Below, piece by piece: positions 34,161 to 42,812 of a stretch of DNA of 64,000 nucleotides. The notes under the pieces are model-generated. The model had not been told where the DNA came from. It saw only the letters and a list, made by a program, of their open reading frames with translations, and searched no databases. The position numbers and the translations under genes are program-made. The DNA comes from Homoserinimonas sp. Lineage in GTDB: Bacteria > Actinomycetota > Actinomycetes > Actinomycetales > Microbacteriaceae. The first letter of the stretch is position 1. Each line of letters begins with the position of its first letter. Location: the NCBI GenBank assembly GCA_023957835.1, contig JAMLGP010000001.1, forward strand, positions 1,915,575-1,979,574. Reading direction: 5' to 3'.

Positions 34161-34688
34161 ATGACTTTGACTGAACAACTGGACTCGACTGCGCGACTGG
34201 ACTCGACTGCGCGACTGGACCTGCCAGAAGCGAACTGGCAGCGGGTATCCCCCAAGCTCATCGTCGCCGAATACGTCGGTGGGATCATTCCGAGCGCGAT
34301 CTTCCTGGTCGCATCCTGGTTCTTCCCCCAGTTCGTGGCGCCCTGGCTGTTCCCCTGGCTTTTCATTGCGATCGCGGTAGCTGTCTTGATTGCGCTTGTG
34401 CTCATTCCCAGGCGAGTGCACGCTATCGGCTACCAGTTGCGGGAGGACGACCTGCTGTTTCGGCGCGGGATCATGTTTCAGCGCTTCGTAGCGGTGCCTT
34501 ACGGGCGCATGCAGCTCGTTGACATCAACCGGGGGCCGCTGCTTCGAGCGCTCGGACTCAGCGAGCTGAAGTTCGTGACCGCCGCGGCCTCGACCGGAGT
34601 CACCATCCCGGGAATGCTCGAAGCGGATGCCGAAGAGCTGCGCGATCGGATCGTCGCGCTCGCAGAAACCCGGCGTGCAGGCCTGTGA
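34161..34688 (+). CDS. PH domain (bPH2/YdbS-like) membrane protein
   Basis: A 175-residue protein from ATG 34161, with AACGAGG shortly before. The N-terminus has a repeated DSTARL motif (two near-perfect 18-base repeats at about 34182-34219). Then come two membrane segments (about residues 42-82) and a bacterial PH domain (IGYQLREDDLLFRRGIMFQR, then VPYGRMQLVDINRGPLLR). YdbS-like proteins pair with YdbT-like proteins, as here with the next gene. Function in the envelope is not firmly known. Confidence 0.85.
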   Translation: MTLTEQLDSTARLDSTARLDLPEANWQRVSPKLIVAEYVGGIIPSAIFLVASWFFPQFVAPWLFPWLFIAIAVAVLIALVLIPRRVHAIGYQLREDDLLFRRGIMFQRFVAVPYGRMQLVDINRGPLLRALGLSELKFVTAAASTGVTIPGMLEADAEELRDRIVALAETRRAGL

Positions 34689-36352
34689 GTTCGGTGGACA
34701 GCTCCGGCCCTGATTCGGAGCGTGAAGCAAAGGAAAACTCGAGCCCCGGCGCGGGCCGTGAGACCAGGAACAGCTCCAGCCTCACCGACGGGCAGTGGCA
34801 CCGGCTGCACCCGGCAACCCCGCTGCTCAAGGGCGGACTCCTTCTCCTCGGAATCCTCGGCGTAGTCGTGGCAAACCTTCGCGAACGAATTCTGCACTTG
34901 TTCGTGCCGGAGTTCCCTGGCGATGAAGGCGACCCGGTCGACTTCGTGATTCAAAACGGCCTGATCGGCTGGGCGCTGCTCGGGATAGTGGTCGTCCTCG
35001 TACTGCTGATCGCCGGCTCCTACCTTTCCTGGCGCATGCACACCTTCCGGATCACCGGCGAGGCGGTGGAGGTGCGAAGCGGAATCCTCTTCCGAACGAA
35101 CCGCAAGGCGAGGCTCGATCGCATTCAGGGCATCAATATCGTCCGGCCGATGTTCGCCCGGCTGTTCGGCGCCGCCAAACTCGAGATCTCGCAGGCCGGA
35201 CAGGATGCCAACGTGCTCCTTTCCTACCTCGGCTCGTCCTCTGCCGACGTGCTTCGAGCCGAGATTCTGCGACTCGCTTCGGGGTCGCGAGCTGAGGCCG
35301 CCGCTGTTCCAGTCGGAGCCGACTCGCTCATCGAACGCAGAGTAAACGAGCTGCTCGCTCCGGAACTCGATCCGAACCTCGCACCGCCGGAATCGGTAGT
35401 CAAGCTGCACATGGGTCGCCTGATCGGTTCGCTCGCGCTGAGCGACACGACGATCGTGCTCCTGCTCGTGGCAATCGCGGCGACGGTCGTGATCGTGACT
35501 ACCGGCGAGTTCTATGTGCTGCTTGGAATCATCCCGATGATCATCGGATTCGGGAGTTTCTACGTTCGCAAAGTCAGCAAGTACCTGCGCTACAGCATTG
35601 CGAACACCGCCGACGGCATCCGAGTCGGCTACGGGCTGCTTTCCACCGGCAACGAGACTCTGCCGCCGGGCCGAATCCACTCGATCAAGGTCAACCAGCC
35701 GCTGCTTTGGCGGCCGGTCGGATGGTGGGAAATCAAGGTCAATGTCGCTTCACACTCGAGAGCGAACAAGGGCGCCGACGGCCAGGGCGCGACGACTTTA
35801 CTTCCGGTTGGAAACTCTCAGGATGTCCGCAAGGTGCTCGAACTGGCCCTGCCCGATCTGCGCGAGCAGTCCGATGATTCGAGGACCGTGAAGCTGCTAC
35901 AGGACAGCTTCGGTTCTGTTGGTGCGGAAGGCGACGGTTTCACCACTTCGCCAAGGCGCGCGATGGTGCTGCGGCCATTCTCCTGGCGGCGGAACGGATT
36001 CGGAATCACCGAGCGCTCGGTAGTGCTTCGAAAGGGTGCCATCTGGCGGCAGTCGGTGATAGTCCCCCAGGCGCGAATTCAGAGTGTTTCGATGAAGCAG
36101 GGCCCGCTGGAGAGGGCATTGAATCTTGCCGAAGTGCAGCTGCACACGGTAGCTGGCCCGATCTCGGCCGATCTGGGTGCGGTTGCTGCTCGGGACGCAG
36201 AAAGCTTCTTCAGGGATGTCTCGGCCGCGACCGTGCAGGCCGTCGAGTCGGACCGCACCCACCGCTGGCACGACTCGGAGCCTCAGGCGAGTGCAGAACC
36301 GGCGTCGGAGCGTCGGGCGGGCAGCGAACCGGCTCCGGAGCCGACCAAATGA
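34685..36352 (+). CDS. Multi-domain PH (bPH2/YdbT-like) membrane protein
   Basis: A 555-residue partner of the previous gene, starting at a GTG overlapping its stop. It has at least three PH-type repeats, each marked by a basic 'R/K-x-R-I-Q' turn: RKARLDRIQGINIVRPMFAR, GRIHSIKVNQPLLWR and VPQARIQSVSMKQGPLER. Pairs of membrane segments come before the first two (about 60-115 and 248-290). The N- and C-terminal tails are rich in Ser, Glu and Pro. Such YdbS/YdbT pairs have been linked to resistance to envelope-active compounds in Bacillus (family knowledge). Confidence 0.85.
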   Translation: MSSVDSSGPDSEREAKENSSPGAGRETRNSSSLTDGQWHRLHPATPLLKGGLLLLGILGVVVANLRERILHLFVPEFPGDEGDPVDFVIQNGLIGWALLGIVVVLVLLIAGSYLSWRMHTFRITGEAVEVRSGILFRTNRKARLDRIQGINIVRPMFARLFGAAKLEISQAGQDANVLLSYLGSSSADVLRAEILRLASGSRAEAAAVPVGADSLIERRVNELLAPELDPNLAPPESVVKLHMGRLIGSLALSDTTIVLLLVAIAATVVIVTTGEFYVLLGIIPMIIGFGSFYVRKVSKYLRYSIANTADGIRVGYGLLSTGNETLPPGRIHSIKVNQPLLWRPVGWWEIKVNVASHSRANKGADGQGATTLLPVGNSQDVRKVLELALPDLREQSDDSRTVKLLQDSFGSVGAEGDGFTTSPRRAMVLRPFSWRRNGFGITERSVVLRKGAIWRQSVIVPQARIQSVSMKQGPLERALNLAEVQLHTVAGPISADLGAVAARDAESFFRDVSAATVQAVESDRTHRWHDSEPQASAEPASERRAGSEPAPEPTK

Positions 36353-37104
36353 CTCCGCGCTCCGGCCGGCTCGGAGTCGGAATAATCGGGTCCGGAAAAG
36401 TGGGTCCGGTACTCGGCGCTGCCCTTGCCGGAGCCGGACATGCCATTATCGGAATATCTGCCTCCGATCAGGAGAGCATCGATCGAGTAGAGGCGATTTT
36501 GCCGGGAGTTCCGATCCTCGAGATTCCCGAACTGGTCGAGTGCAGCGAACTGGTCGTGCTTGCGATCCCGGAGTCGCAATTGAAGTCGATGGTTGAGGGA
36601 CTCGCGAAGGTCGGCGCCTGGCAGGCCGGACAGCTGGTTCTGCACACCGTCGCGGGGCTCGGCGTAGGGGTGCTCGCCGCCGCGACTTCAGCCGGAGCGA
36701 TTCCGCTCGCACTCCACCCCGCTCTCGCCTTCACCGGAACGAGCGTCGACCTGCAGAGGCTGCGCGAGTCCTACTGCGCAGTTACCGCACCCGGGCCGGT
36801 GCTCACGATCGCCCAGGCGCTCGCGGTTGAAATCGGCGCGGAACCGCTCGTCGTGGCGGAAGAAGACCGAGCCGCCTACGGAGAATCTATAGCAACAGCT
36901 ACTTCGTTCTCGACCGCGATCGTGGGTCAGGCGCTCGGGCTGCTGGACGGAATTGGGGTCGAGGCTCCCGGAGCCGTGCTGGCATCCCTCATTCGGTCTA
37001 CCGTGGACAATGCGCTCAATGCGGCAGCCGGACCAATGATTGAACTGCCCGAACTTGACAGGGATGATTTTCCGGGCAGCGAGCAGTCGAGACTGGAGGA
37101 TTGA
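36349..37104 (+). CDS. Rossmann-like and DUF2520 protein
   Basis: A 251-residue dehydrogenase-like protein with an N-terminal NAD(P)-binding motif (GVGIIGSGKVGPVLGAALAGAG) and a C-terminal helical DUF2520 domain (LALHPALAFTG, EEDRAAYGESIATA). Its position before panC is the usual one in actinobacteria, where it is thought to act as a ketopantoate reductase-like enzyme in pantothenate synthesis; this is inference from context. It overlaps the previous gene by 4 bases, and panC starts directly after its stop. Confidence 0.85.
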   Translation: MTPRSGRLGVGIIGSGKVGPVLGAALAGAGHAIIGISASDQESIDRVEAILPGVPILEIPELVECSELVVLAIPESQLKSMVEGLAKVGAWQAGQLVLHTVAGLGVGVLAAATSAGAIPLALHPALAFTGTSVDLQRLRESYCAVTAPGPVLTIAQALAVEIGAEPLVVAEEDRAAYGESIATATSFSTAIVGQALGLLDGIGVEAPGAVLASLIRSTVDNALNAAAGPMIELPELDRDDFPGSEQSRLED

Positions 37105-37932
37105 ATGGCGAGGGTTGCCCGAACCGTTTCGGAGTTTCGGCGTGCGCGGCGCGAACTTGGAACTGTCGCCTTCGTGCCGACCATGGGGGCTTTGCACGAG
37201 GGCCATATCGCACTGGTGAATCGTGCGGCATTGCTCGCCGAATCGGTAGTGGTCTCTATCTTTGTCAACCCGCTGCAGTTCGGCGAGAAGGAAGACCTCG
37301 GCCGCTACCCGCGAGACCTCGAAGGCGACCTGAACAAACTGCCGGAGAAGGTCCTCGTCTTCGCCCCGGATGCGGAAGAGCTCTACCCGGAGGGCGACTC
37401 CGAAACCAGAATCAGCGCGGGAGCGGCCGGCGAAACCTTCGAGGGGGCGAGCCGGCCCGGCCACTTCGACGGGATGCTCACAGTGGTTGCCAAGCTCTTC
37501 AACATTGTCGAACCTCAGTTCGCGGTCTTCGGACAGAAGGATGCCCAGCAGGTCTTTCTGGTCCGGCGAATGGTCAGGGACCTCAACTTCGACCTCGAAA
37601 TCGACGTCGTCGAGACCGTGCGCGAGCCCGACGGTCTCGCTCTGTCGAGCCGCAACCGATTCCTGAGTGGGGCGGAGCGCAGTGATTCGCTCGCGCTGAG
37701 CCGCGCGCTTCGAGCCGCGCAGTCGGCGGCGACCAGCCGCAACTCCGCAATGGATGCCGCGAGAGGCATATTGGACTCCGCCCGCGGCATCGATCTCGAC
37801 TACTTCGAGCTTGTCGACCCGAAGAGCTTTCGTCCGATCGCATCGGGCTTCAAAGGTGAGGCGACGGCGATCGTGGCTGCAAAGCTCGGCAGCACGCGGC
37901 TGATCGATAACGCGCCGGTCGTCATCGGCTGA
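37105..37932 (+). CDS. panC: Pantothenate synthetase
   Basis: A 275-residue enzyme that joins pantoate and beta-alanine using ATP to make pantothenate (vitamin B5). The HIGH-like motif is in VPTMGALHEGHIALV, the pantoate site in VNPLQFGEKEDLGRYPRD, and the KMSKS-like element in LALSSRNRFLS. Length is normal. It begins immediately after the stop of the preceding reductase-like gene, so the two are coupled. Confidence 0.95.
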   Translation: MARVARTVSEFRRARRELGTVAFVPTMGALHEGHIALVNRAALLAESVVVSIFVNPLQFGEKEDLGRYPRDLEGDLNKLPEKVLVFAPDAEELYPEGDSETRISAGAAGETFEGASRPGHFDGMLTVVAKLFNIVEPQFAVFGQKDAQQVFLVRRMVRDLNFDLEIDVVETVREPDGLALSSRNRFLSGAERSDSLALSRALRAAQSAATSRNSAMDAARGILDSARGIDLDYFELVDPKSFRPIASGFKGEATAIVAAKLGSTRLIDNAPVVIG

Positions 37933-37982
37933 ATTGCCGCCGTGCGCTCTCGGTAAACTTGCCAAGACTTTAGGAGCGAAGA

Positions 37983-39500
37983 ATGACCGAGAAGACCGGG
38001 CCAAGTGAGCCTCAAGCCGAAGCTGAACTTACCGAAGAGGAAGTCAGCGAGCAGAAGGCCGTGCGTCTCGGCAAGCGCGATCGACTAATCGCCTCCGGCG
38101 TCGGCGCCTACCCGGTTGTGCTGCCTATCACGACGACAATCGCGGAGACTCGCGCCCGCTTCGGCGACCTCGAAGCGGATGCCGCAACAGGTGAGACTGT
38201 CGGCCTCGCCGGCCGGGTAGTCCACCTTCGCAATACCGGCAAGCTCTGCTTCGCTGCGCTCCAAAGTGGAGACGGGTCGCGCATCCAGGCCATGGTTTCT
38301 CTCGCCGAAGTCGGAGAGGACTCGCTGGAAGAGTGGAAGGACCTCGTCGACCTCGGCGACCACTTGTTTGTCAGCGGAGAGGTGATTTCGAGCAAGCGCG
38401 GCGAGCTTTCGGTGCTCGTGGGGCAGTGGCAGATTGCCGCCAAGGCGATTCGGCCCCTGCCCAATCTGCACAGCGAGCTGAGCGAAGAGACCCGCATGCG
38501 CCAGCGCTATCTGGACCTGATCGTGCGGCCGGCGGCGCGCGAGAACGTGAAGTCGAGGGCCGCGGTGAATGCCTCCCTGCGGCAGACCTTCGCGAGCCAC
38601 GACTACATCGAAGTCGAAACCCCCATGCTCCAGACCATGCACGGCGGCGCGAGCGCGAGGCCGTTCGTGACCCACAGCAACGCTTTCGATACCGAGCTGT
38701 ATTTGCGAATCGCTCCAGAGCTGTTCCTCAAGCGCGCGGTAGTCGGCGGTCTTGAGCGGGTATTCGAGATCAATCGCAACTTCCGCAACGAGGGAGCCGA
38801 CTCAACCCACTCCCCGGAGTTCGCGATGCTCGAGGCTTACCAGGCATACGGCAACTACAACCAGATGGCCGAGCTCACTCAGGAGCTCGTGCAGAACGCG
38901 GCTCTCGCGGTCGCGGGTTCGCACGTGGTCACCTGGGCGGACGGAACAGAATATGACCTCGGCGGCGAATGGGCGTGGCTGTCGATGTACGACTCGCTTA
39001 GTGAAGCGGCCGGGGTCGAGATCACCCCGCAGTCGAGTCAGGCCGAACTGCAGGCGATGGCCGACAAGCTCGAACTCGAGGTGCAGCACGCGACCGCAGG
39101 CAAGCTCGTTGAGGAGTTGTGGGAGCACTTCGTGAAGGGGAGTCTCGAGCGGCCGACCTTCGTTTCGGATTTTCCGGTCGAGACTTCGCCGCTCGTGCGC
39201 GAGCACCGCTCAAAGCCCGGGGTGGTCGAAAAGTGGGACCTGTATGTCCGGGGCTTCGAACTCGCAACCGGCTATTCGGAGCTCGTCGACCCGGTCATCC
39301 AGCGCGAGCGCTTCGTCGCCCAGGCCGTCCTCGCGGCGAAGGGGGATGTCGAAGCCATGCGGCTGGACGAAGAGTTCCTCACCGCGCTCGAACACGGAAT
39401 GCCGCCCAGCGGCGGAATGGGCATGGGCATCGACCGGCTGCTCATGGCGATTACCGGGCTCGGGATTCGGGAGACGATTCTGTTCCCTCTGGTTAAGTAG
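37983..39500 (+). CDS. lysS: Lysyl-tRNA synthetase, class II
   Basis: A 505-residue class II synthetase that loads lysine on tRNA-Lys. An OB-fold anticodon domain (residues ~65-165, with [26 protein letters not shown] strands) precedes the catalytic domain: motif 2 [14 protein letters not shown] and motif 3 [11 protein letters not shown] near the C-terminus. It starts at an ATG with TAGGAG about 10 bases upstream. It is the last gene of the pan cluster and is followed by a small membrane protein gene. Confidence 0.95.
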   Translation: MTEKTGPSEPQAEAELTEEEVSEQKAVRLGKRDRLIASGVGAYPVVLPITTTIAETRARFGDLEADAATGETVGLAGRVVHLRNTGKLCFAALQSGDGSRIQAMVSLAEVGEDSLEEWKDLVDLGDHLFVSGEVISSKRGELSVLVGQWQIAAKAIRPLPNLHSELSEETRMRQRYLDLIVRPAARENVKSRAAVNASLRQTFASHDYIEVETPMLQTMHGGASARPFVTHSNAFDTELYLRIAPELFLKRAVVGGLERVFEINRNFRNEGADSTHSPEFAMLEAYQAYGNYNQMAELTQELVQNAALAVAGSHVVTWADGTEYDLGGEWAWLSMYDSLSEAAGVEITPQSSQAELQAMADKLELEVQHATAGKLVEELWEHFVKGSLERPTFVSDFPVETSPLVREHRSKPGVVEKWDLYVRGFELATGYSELVDPVIQRERFVAQAVLAAKGDVEAMRLDEEFLTALEHGMPPSGGMGMGIDRLLMAITGLGIRETILFPLVK

Positions 39501-39515
39501 AAGTACGGTAGAAGG

Positions 39516-39692
39516 GTGCCGACAGAGTTTTGGGCGAACGCGATCTACTCGCTCATCCCCACCGTTTTCATCGGGCTGGTCTTCTGGCTCGTCATGCGCT
39601 CGATCGTTCGCGCGGATCGCACAGAGCGCAAGACCTACGCGAAGATCGAAGCCGAAGAGCGCGCGAAGCTCGAAGCTTCGGCAAAGCACTAA
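39516..39692 (+). CDS. Small single-pass membrane protein (58 aa) after lysS
   Basis: A 58-residue protein from GTG 39516, 15 bases after the lysS stop, ending at TAA 39690-39692. It has one hydrophobic segment (IYSLIPTVFIGLVFWLVMRS) followed by a very charged tail (ADRTERKTYAKIEAEERAKL). The amphipathic tail and the position directly after lysS, as I recall for related genomes, argue for a true gene. Function unknown. Confidence 0.65.
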   Translation: MPTEFWANAIYSLIPTVFIGLVFWLVMRSIVRADRTERKTYAKIEAEERAKLEASAKH

Positions 39693-40682
39693 CTAGACCC
39701 CGGGCTGACCTCGCGGACGCAGTCTGCCGAGCGGCAGTTCCGGTGCCCTGAGCGCGGACCCGTCGTAGCCATTGACTTCGCCGAACAGACCTGCCGGGTC
39801 GCCGTCTTCAATGACTTCGGACATCCATCGGGATCTGGAGGCGACGATCTCATCGTGACTTCGACCGACGAAGTTCCACCACATGACGATCGCTTCGGGG
39901 AAGGGCTCCCCTCCAATTAGTACTGCCCGAACCGGCTCGCTGCCTGCGGAAAGTTCAATGCGGTCAACGCCAGGAGCGCGATAGCCGATGCTTCCAACCG
40001 GCACGAGCGCGCCGTCGAGGAAGGCGGTGCCGGAGTCCACGAGCAGTCCGTGTTCAAAGCTTGTCTCGACCGGAATCTGAATCCTCGTCCCGGCCGGCAG
40101 GTCGAGCTGAGCCCCCACGATCGGGGTGAATGCGCTCGCCTTCGAACTGCGACCGAGCAGGCTGCCCAGAAATACGCTCACTCTCGCACCCTCGTGATCA
40201 TAGACTTCCGGCACGAAGCGCTCGAAGAACGGCGCGCCGTTTCGCGCAGACTCCGGCAGGGCGGTCCAGAGCTGCACTCCGTGCAGGGTACTCGTGTCGG
40301 GCATCGAGACTTCCGAGTGCTGGATGCCCCTTCCGGCCGTCATAAGGTTTAGTTCTCCCGGTCGCACTATCGCGTGTGCTCCGGTCGAGTCGCGATGCTC
40401 GATCTCGCCCGCGAAGAGCCAGCTCACCGTTTGAAGGCCGGTGTGCGGATGCGGCGGCACGTCCATTCCGCCAGTCGCTGCCACGTCATCCGGCCCGTAG
40501 TGGTCGGCGAAGCACCACGCGCCGACAAGTGATCGCCCCCGCTGCGGAAGCGTACGCCGCACGGTCATCGCTCGCGGGCCGCCCAGCGGCACGAGCCTTG
40601 GTTCGAGAATCTCAACGCCGGAAAGTGCGCTAGAGTCCGCTTCGCAGACGATCTCCTGCGGCTCGACCTCGAGATTGCTCAT
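39693..40682 (-). CDS. Pirin family protein
   Basis: A 329-residue cupin-fold protein. Typical pirin elements are LVGAWCFADHYGP, MDVPPHPHTGLQTVSWL (metal-binding His residues), EIEHRDSTGA, GELNLMTAGRGIQHSE and GVQLWTALPE. Some pirins are quercetin dioxygenases and others bind regulators, so the exact role is open. It converges with lysS and its small follower, ending directly after the latter. Confidence 0.9.
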   Translation of the reverse strand: MSNLEVEPQEIVCEADSSALSGVEILEPRLVPLGGPRAMTVRRTLPQRGRSLVGAWCFADHYGPDDVAATGGMDVPPHPHTGLQTVSWLFAGEIEHRDSTGAHAIVRPGELNLMTAGRGIQHSEVSMPDTSTLHGVQLWTALPESARNGAPFFERFVPEVYDHEGARVSVFLGSLLGRSSKASAFTPIVGAQLDLPAGTRIQIPVETSFEHGLLVDSGTAFLDGALVPVGSIGYRAPGVDRIELSAGSEPVRAVLIGGEPFPEAIVMWWNFVGRSHDEIVASRSRWMSEVIEDGDPAGLFGEVNGYDGSALRAPELPLGRLRPRGQPGV

Positions 40683-40741
40683 AGCGGCATGCTAGCCCGG
40701 CGGAGTCGGCATCGGTCGGGTTCCGTCAACTACTGCGCAAG

Positions 40742-41128
40742 TCAGGCGGCGCCGACGGTAACGACCTCGCAGTAGGCAGACGCCGCCCGAGCCAGCCGCA
40801 GGTCAGCAGTAACCAGCGGCACGCCAAGTCGGATTGCCAGAGCAACATACGCTGCGTCGTAGGCGCTAATGTTGTCTCTCATTTCCCAGATCTGCAGCAG
40901 ATCCAGCTTATGCTTGCAACGTCGAACTGGCGCGTTGCGCCAATTGGTTAAATGGGCTAGCACCTCGGCCGGAGTTAACTCTCCTTTGGCAGTCAAACGC
41001 CGAAGCGCGCTCAAATACTCGACGTCGATGAGTTCTGGGGCATAAATTCTTGAGCCCTTCAGCGTTATTGGATCCGAACCGGGTTTGAGCGCGGCTATCA
41101 CGGCAGAGCAATCAATTACCTGACTCAC
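40742..41128 (-). CDS. vapC: VapC-like PIN-domain toxin
   Basis: A 128-residue PIN-domain ribonuclease: the first acidic residue is in VIDCSAVIAAL, then ELIDVEYLSAL, SAYDAAYVALAIRLG and TADLRLARAA supply the other acidic positions. Such toxins cut RNA, often tRNA, when their antitoxin is lost. Its start overlaps the stop of the antitoxin gene by 4 bases. All four acidic positions look present, so the toxin is probably active. Confidence 0.9.
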   Translation of the reverse strand: MSQVIDCSAVIAALKPGSDPITLKGSRIYAPELIDVEYLSALRRLTAKGELTPAEVLAHLTNWRNAPVRRCKHKLDLLQIWEMRDNISAYDAAYVALAIRLGVPLVTADLRLARAASAYCEVVTVGAA

Positions 41129-41388
41129 ATTCGCTCCGCTCTTCCTTCGTGGATGGCATCAACAATGTCCTGAGTTGACACGTTCTCCAGTCCCCGAAGC
41201 GGAGCACCGAGAATTGACTGAAGGGTTACCCCATATCCTGCGCGCTCCTGAACCTCAAGTTCGCGTGCCAGCGTGGTGAGTTCCCGGCGCAGAAAAGCCG
41301 AGAGCGAGAGCCCTTCCTGTCTGGCCGACCTCTGCAGCCTGTCCTGGACTGCAGCATCCAAATTGCGCACCTGCACAGTTACTCCCAT
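41125..41388 (-). CDS. vapB: FitA/VapB-like ribbon-helix-helix antitoxin
   Basis: An 87-residue antitoxin with an N-terminal ribbon-helix-helix DNA-binding domain (VTVQVRNLDAAVQDRLQ, then SARQEGLSLSAFLRREL) and a C-terminal part that would wrap the toxin (LGAPLRGLENVSTQDIVDAI). It precedes the toxin gene in the operon. Two GCATGC-centred palindromes 20-49 bases upstream are probable binding sites for this protein. Confidence 0.9.
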   Translation of the reverse strand: MGVTVQVRNLDAAVQDRLQRSARQEGLSLSAFLRRELTTLARELEVQERAGYGVTLQSILGAPLRGLENVSTQDIVDAIHEGRAERM

Positions 41389-41407
41389 GAATTGAGTTTA
41401 CCGAGCT

Positions 41408-41437
41408 TTGCATGCGACGAGCCAAACTTGCATGCAA
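41408..41437. promoter_or_regulatory. Paired palindromes upstream of vapBC
   Basis: TTGCATGCAA (41428-41437) is a perfect palindrome and TTGCATGCGA (41408-41417) a near copy. Their centres are 20 bases apart, two DNA turns, which suits paired binding of a ribbon-helix-helix antitoxin. They precede the vapB start by 19-49 bases. Confidence 0.55.
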
Positions 41438-41658
41438 ACTTAGTTCCACTACAAGTCTCCGGGAAGCCGCCGCTAGCACCAGAGATCGAACCAACTACTG
41501 TGCGGTAGCGCAACCAGTGGCTACTGTGGAGGACCTCCCACCCAACCCGCGAGGGGTCACCTCTTGTTCTTCCCAGGGTAGATTTAGCGCACCTGTTGAC
41601 CCTTCACGGCCATTGGTCGCAAGCTAGGTTAGGTCGGGGATCCAAGAGGGGATTCAGA

Positions 41659-42717
41659 TTGCGAAGACTTCTTGTCGCAGCGACCCTGGCAGTGGTCGCG
41701 GCTCTTTCTCTTTCTTCCTGCTCGCTTTGGAAGTACGGCGAGAAGATCGTCGGGCAGTGGCAACAGGGAGCCGCTGCGAACGAAGTGCTCTCGGAGTTGA
41801 CCGAGAGTCTCCGTGCTCGCGACGACGTCGAGTCCGCCGAATCGAGCGCGGTTCCAATCACCATGAGCGCGAGCGTTTCTGTAGTGATGCGGCCGACTGC
41901 AACTCCTGCCGCATTGGGCGAAGTCACGGCGCTGGTCGACACCGCTTTGCGTGGACCCAAGCTGCAGCCATTCAAGCGAGAGTTCACGGTCAGCGAAGGC
42001 GGGGTTGAGATTCGGCAAACCGATCTTGACGGCGATCCCGTGGACTATGAAGCTGAACTTGCCTATTGGCGGGCGGTCCTTCAGGAAATCAATGCTGACC
42101 TGGAACTGACCCTGGGTGCAGATCGTGAAGGCAACTTCGAGCGGATCTTCTCAACCCACACCGACGCGACGGTGCTGGCTATCGCACAGCATTACGACAC
42201 GGTACTTGCAATTGAAGCGCCTGCGGGTTTCGAAACCAACTGGCGGCTGCCCGGCATTTACGGGTATGCAGACTGGCTAGGTCCGCTGCCGCAGCAAGGG
42301 GTGCTCTCGGTTCTGGCCGCCATGGCTGGCGATAGCAACTTGCTCGACGACTCGGTACAGGAAAAGCCACCGGGAGTCTTTGTCACTCTTCCCGGAAGCG
42401 GTCAGGACTTTCCTCCGCGGTTTACCCTCGTCGAAAATGCGCCCGGCGAACCGGTTGACGAGGCTTTCGCTTGGACCCAAACGCTAACACTCACCCGCGC
42501 AGCGCTCGCAGCACAATTGCCGGAGTTTCAGATCGGCGTCCAGGCCTACAAGGCCGACAGTATCAAAGAGGCGTACCTCCACTTCGGCGAGTGTGCGGAA
42601 GTCAGCCCGCCGACACCGGATGACCGCGAGCTCATCGCAGATCTCGCCTCTGCTGGCATCCCTGTTCCACAGGATTCCGCGGGAATTTGTGTCACCTTCT
42701 CCTCCGCAAACCCGTAA
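41659..42717 (+). CDS. Putative secreted lipoprotein
   Basis: A 352-residue protein from TTG 41659, with GAGGGG 7 bases upstream. The first 20 residues form a lipoprotein signal (RRLLVAATLAVVAALSLS) followed by a lipobox ending at C21 (LSSC). The mature part is mixed alpha/beta without a recognised domain; repeated acidic and hydrophobic stretches such as DDVESAESSAVPITMSASVS and EVTALVDTALRG suggest beta-alpha-beta units, possibly of the BON or secretin-like type. It precedes clpC by about 95 bases in the same direction, but that link is not functional evidence. It probably sits on the outer face of the membrane. Confidence 0.7.
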   Translation: MRRLLVAATLAVVAALSLSSCSLWKYGEKIVGQWQQGAAANEVLSELTESLRARDDVESAESSAVPITMSASVSVVMRPTATPAALGEVTALVDTALRGPKLQPFKREFTVSEGGVEIRQTDLDGDPVDYEAELAYWRAVLQEINADLELTLGADREGNFERIFSTHTDATVLAIAQHYDTVLAIEAPAGFETNWRLPGIYGYADWLGPLPQQGVLSVLAAMAGDSNLLDDSVQEKPPGVFVTLPGSGQDFPPRFTLVENAPGEPVDEAFAWTQTLTLTRAALAAQLPEFQIGVQAYKADSIKEAYLHFGECAEVSPPTPDDRELIADLASAGIPVPQDSAGICVTFSSANP

Positions 42718-42812
42718 CGCCTGTGGCGAACAGGGGCAGTTTCAGGGGGTGCGCGTCGTTACTCTCGATGTAGCGACATCCATCGACACGGATGCCGTCA
42801 AGGAGTTGCGAG

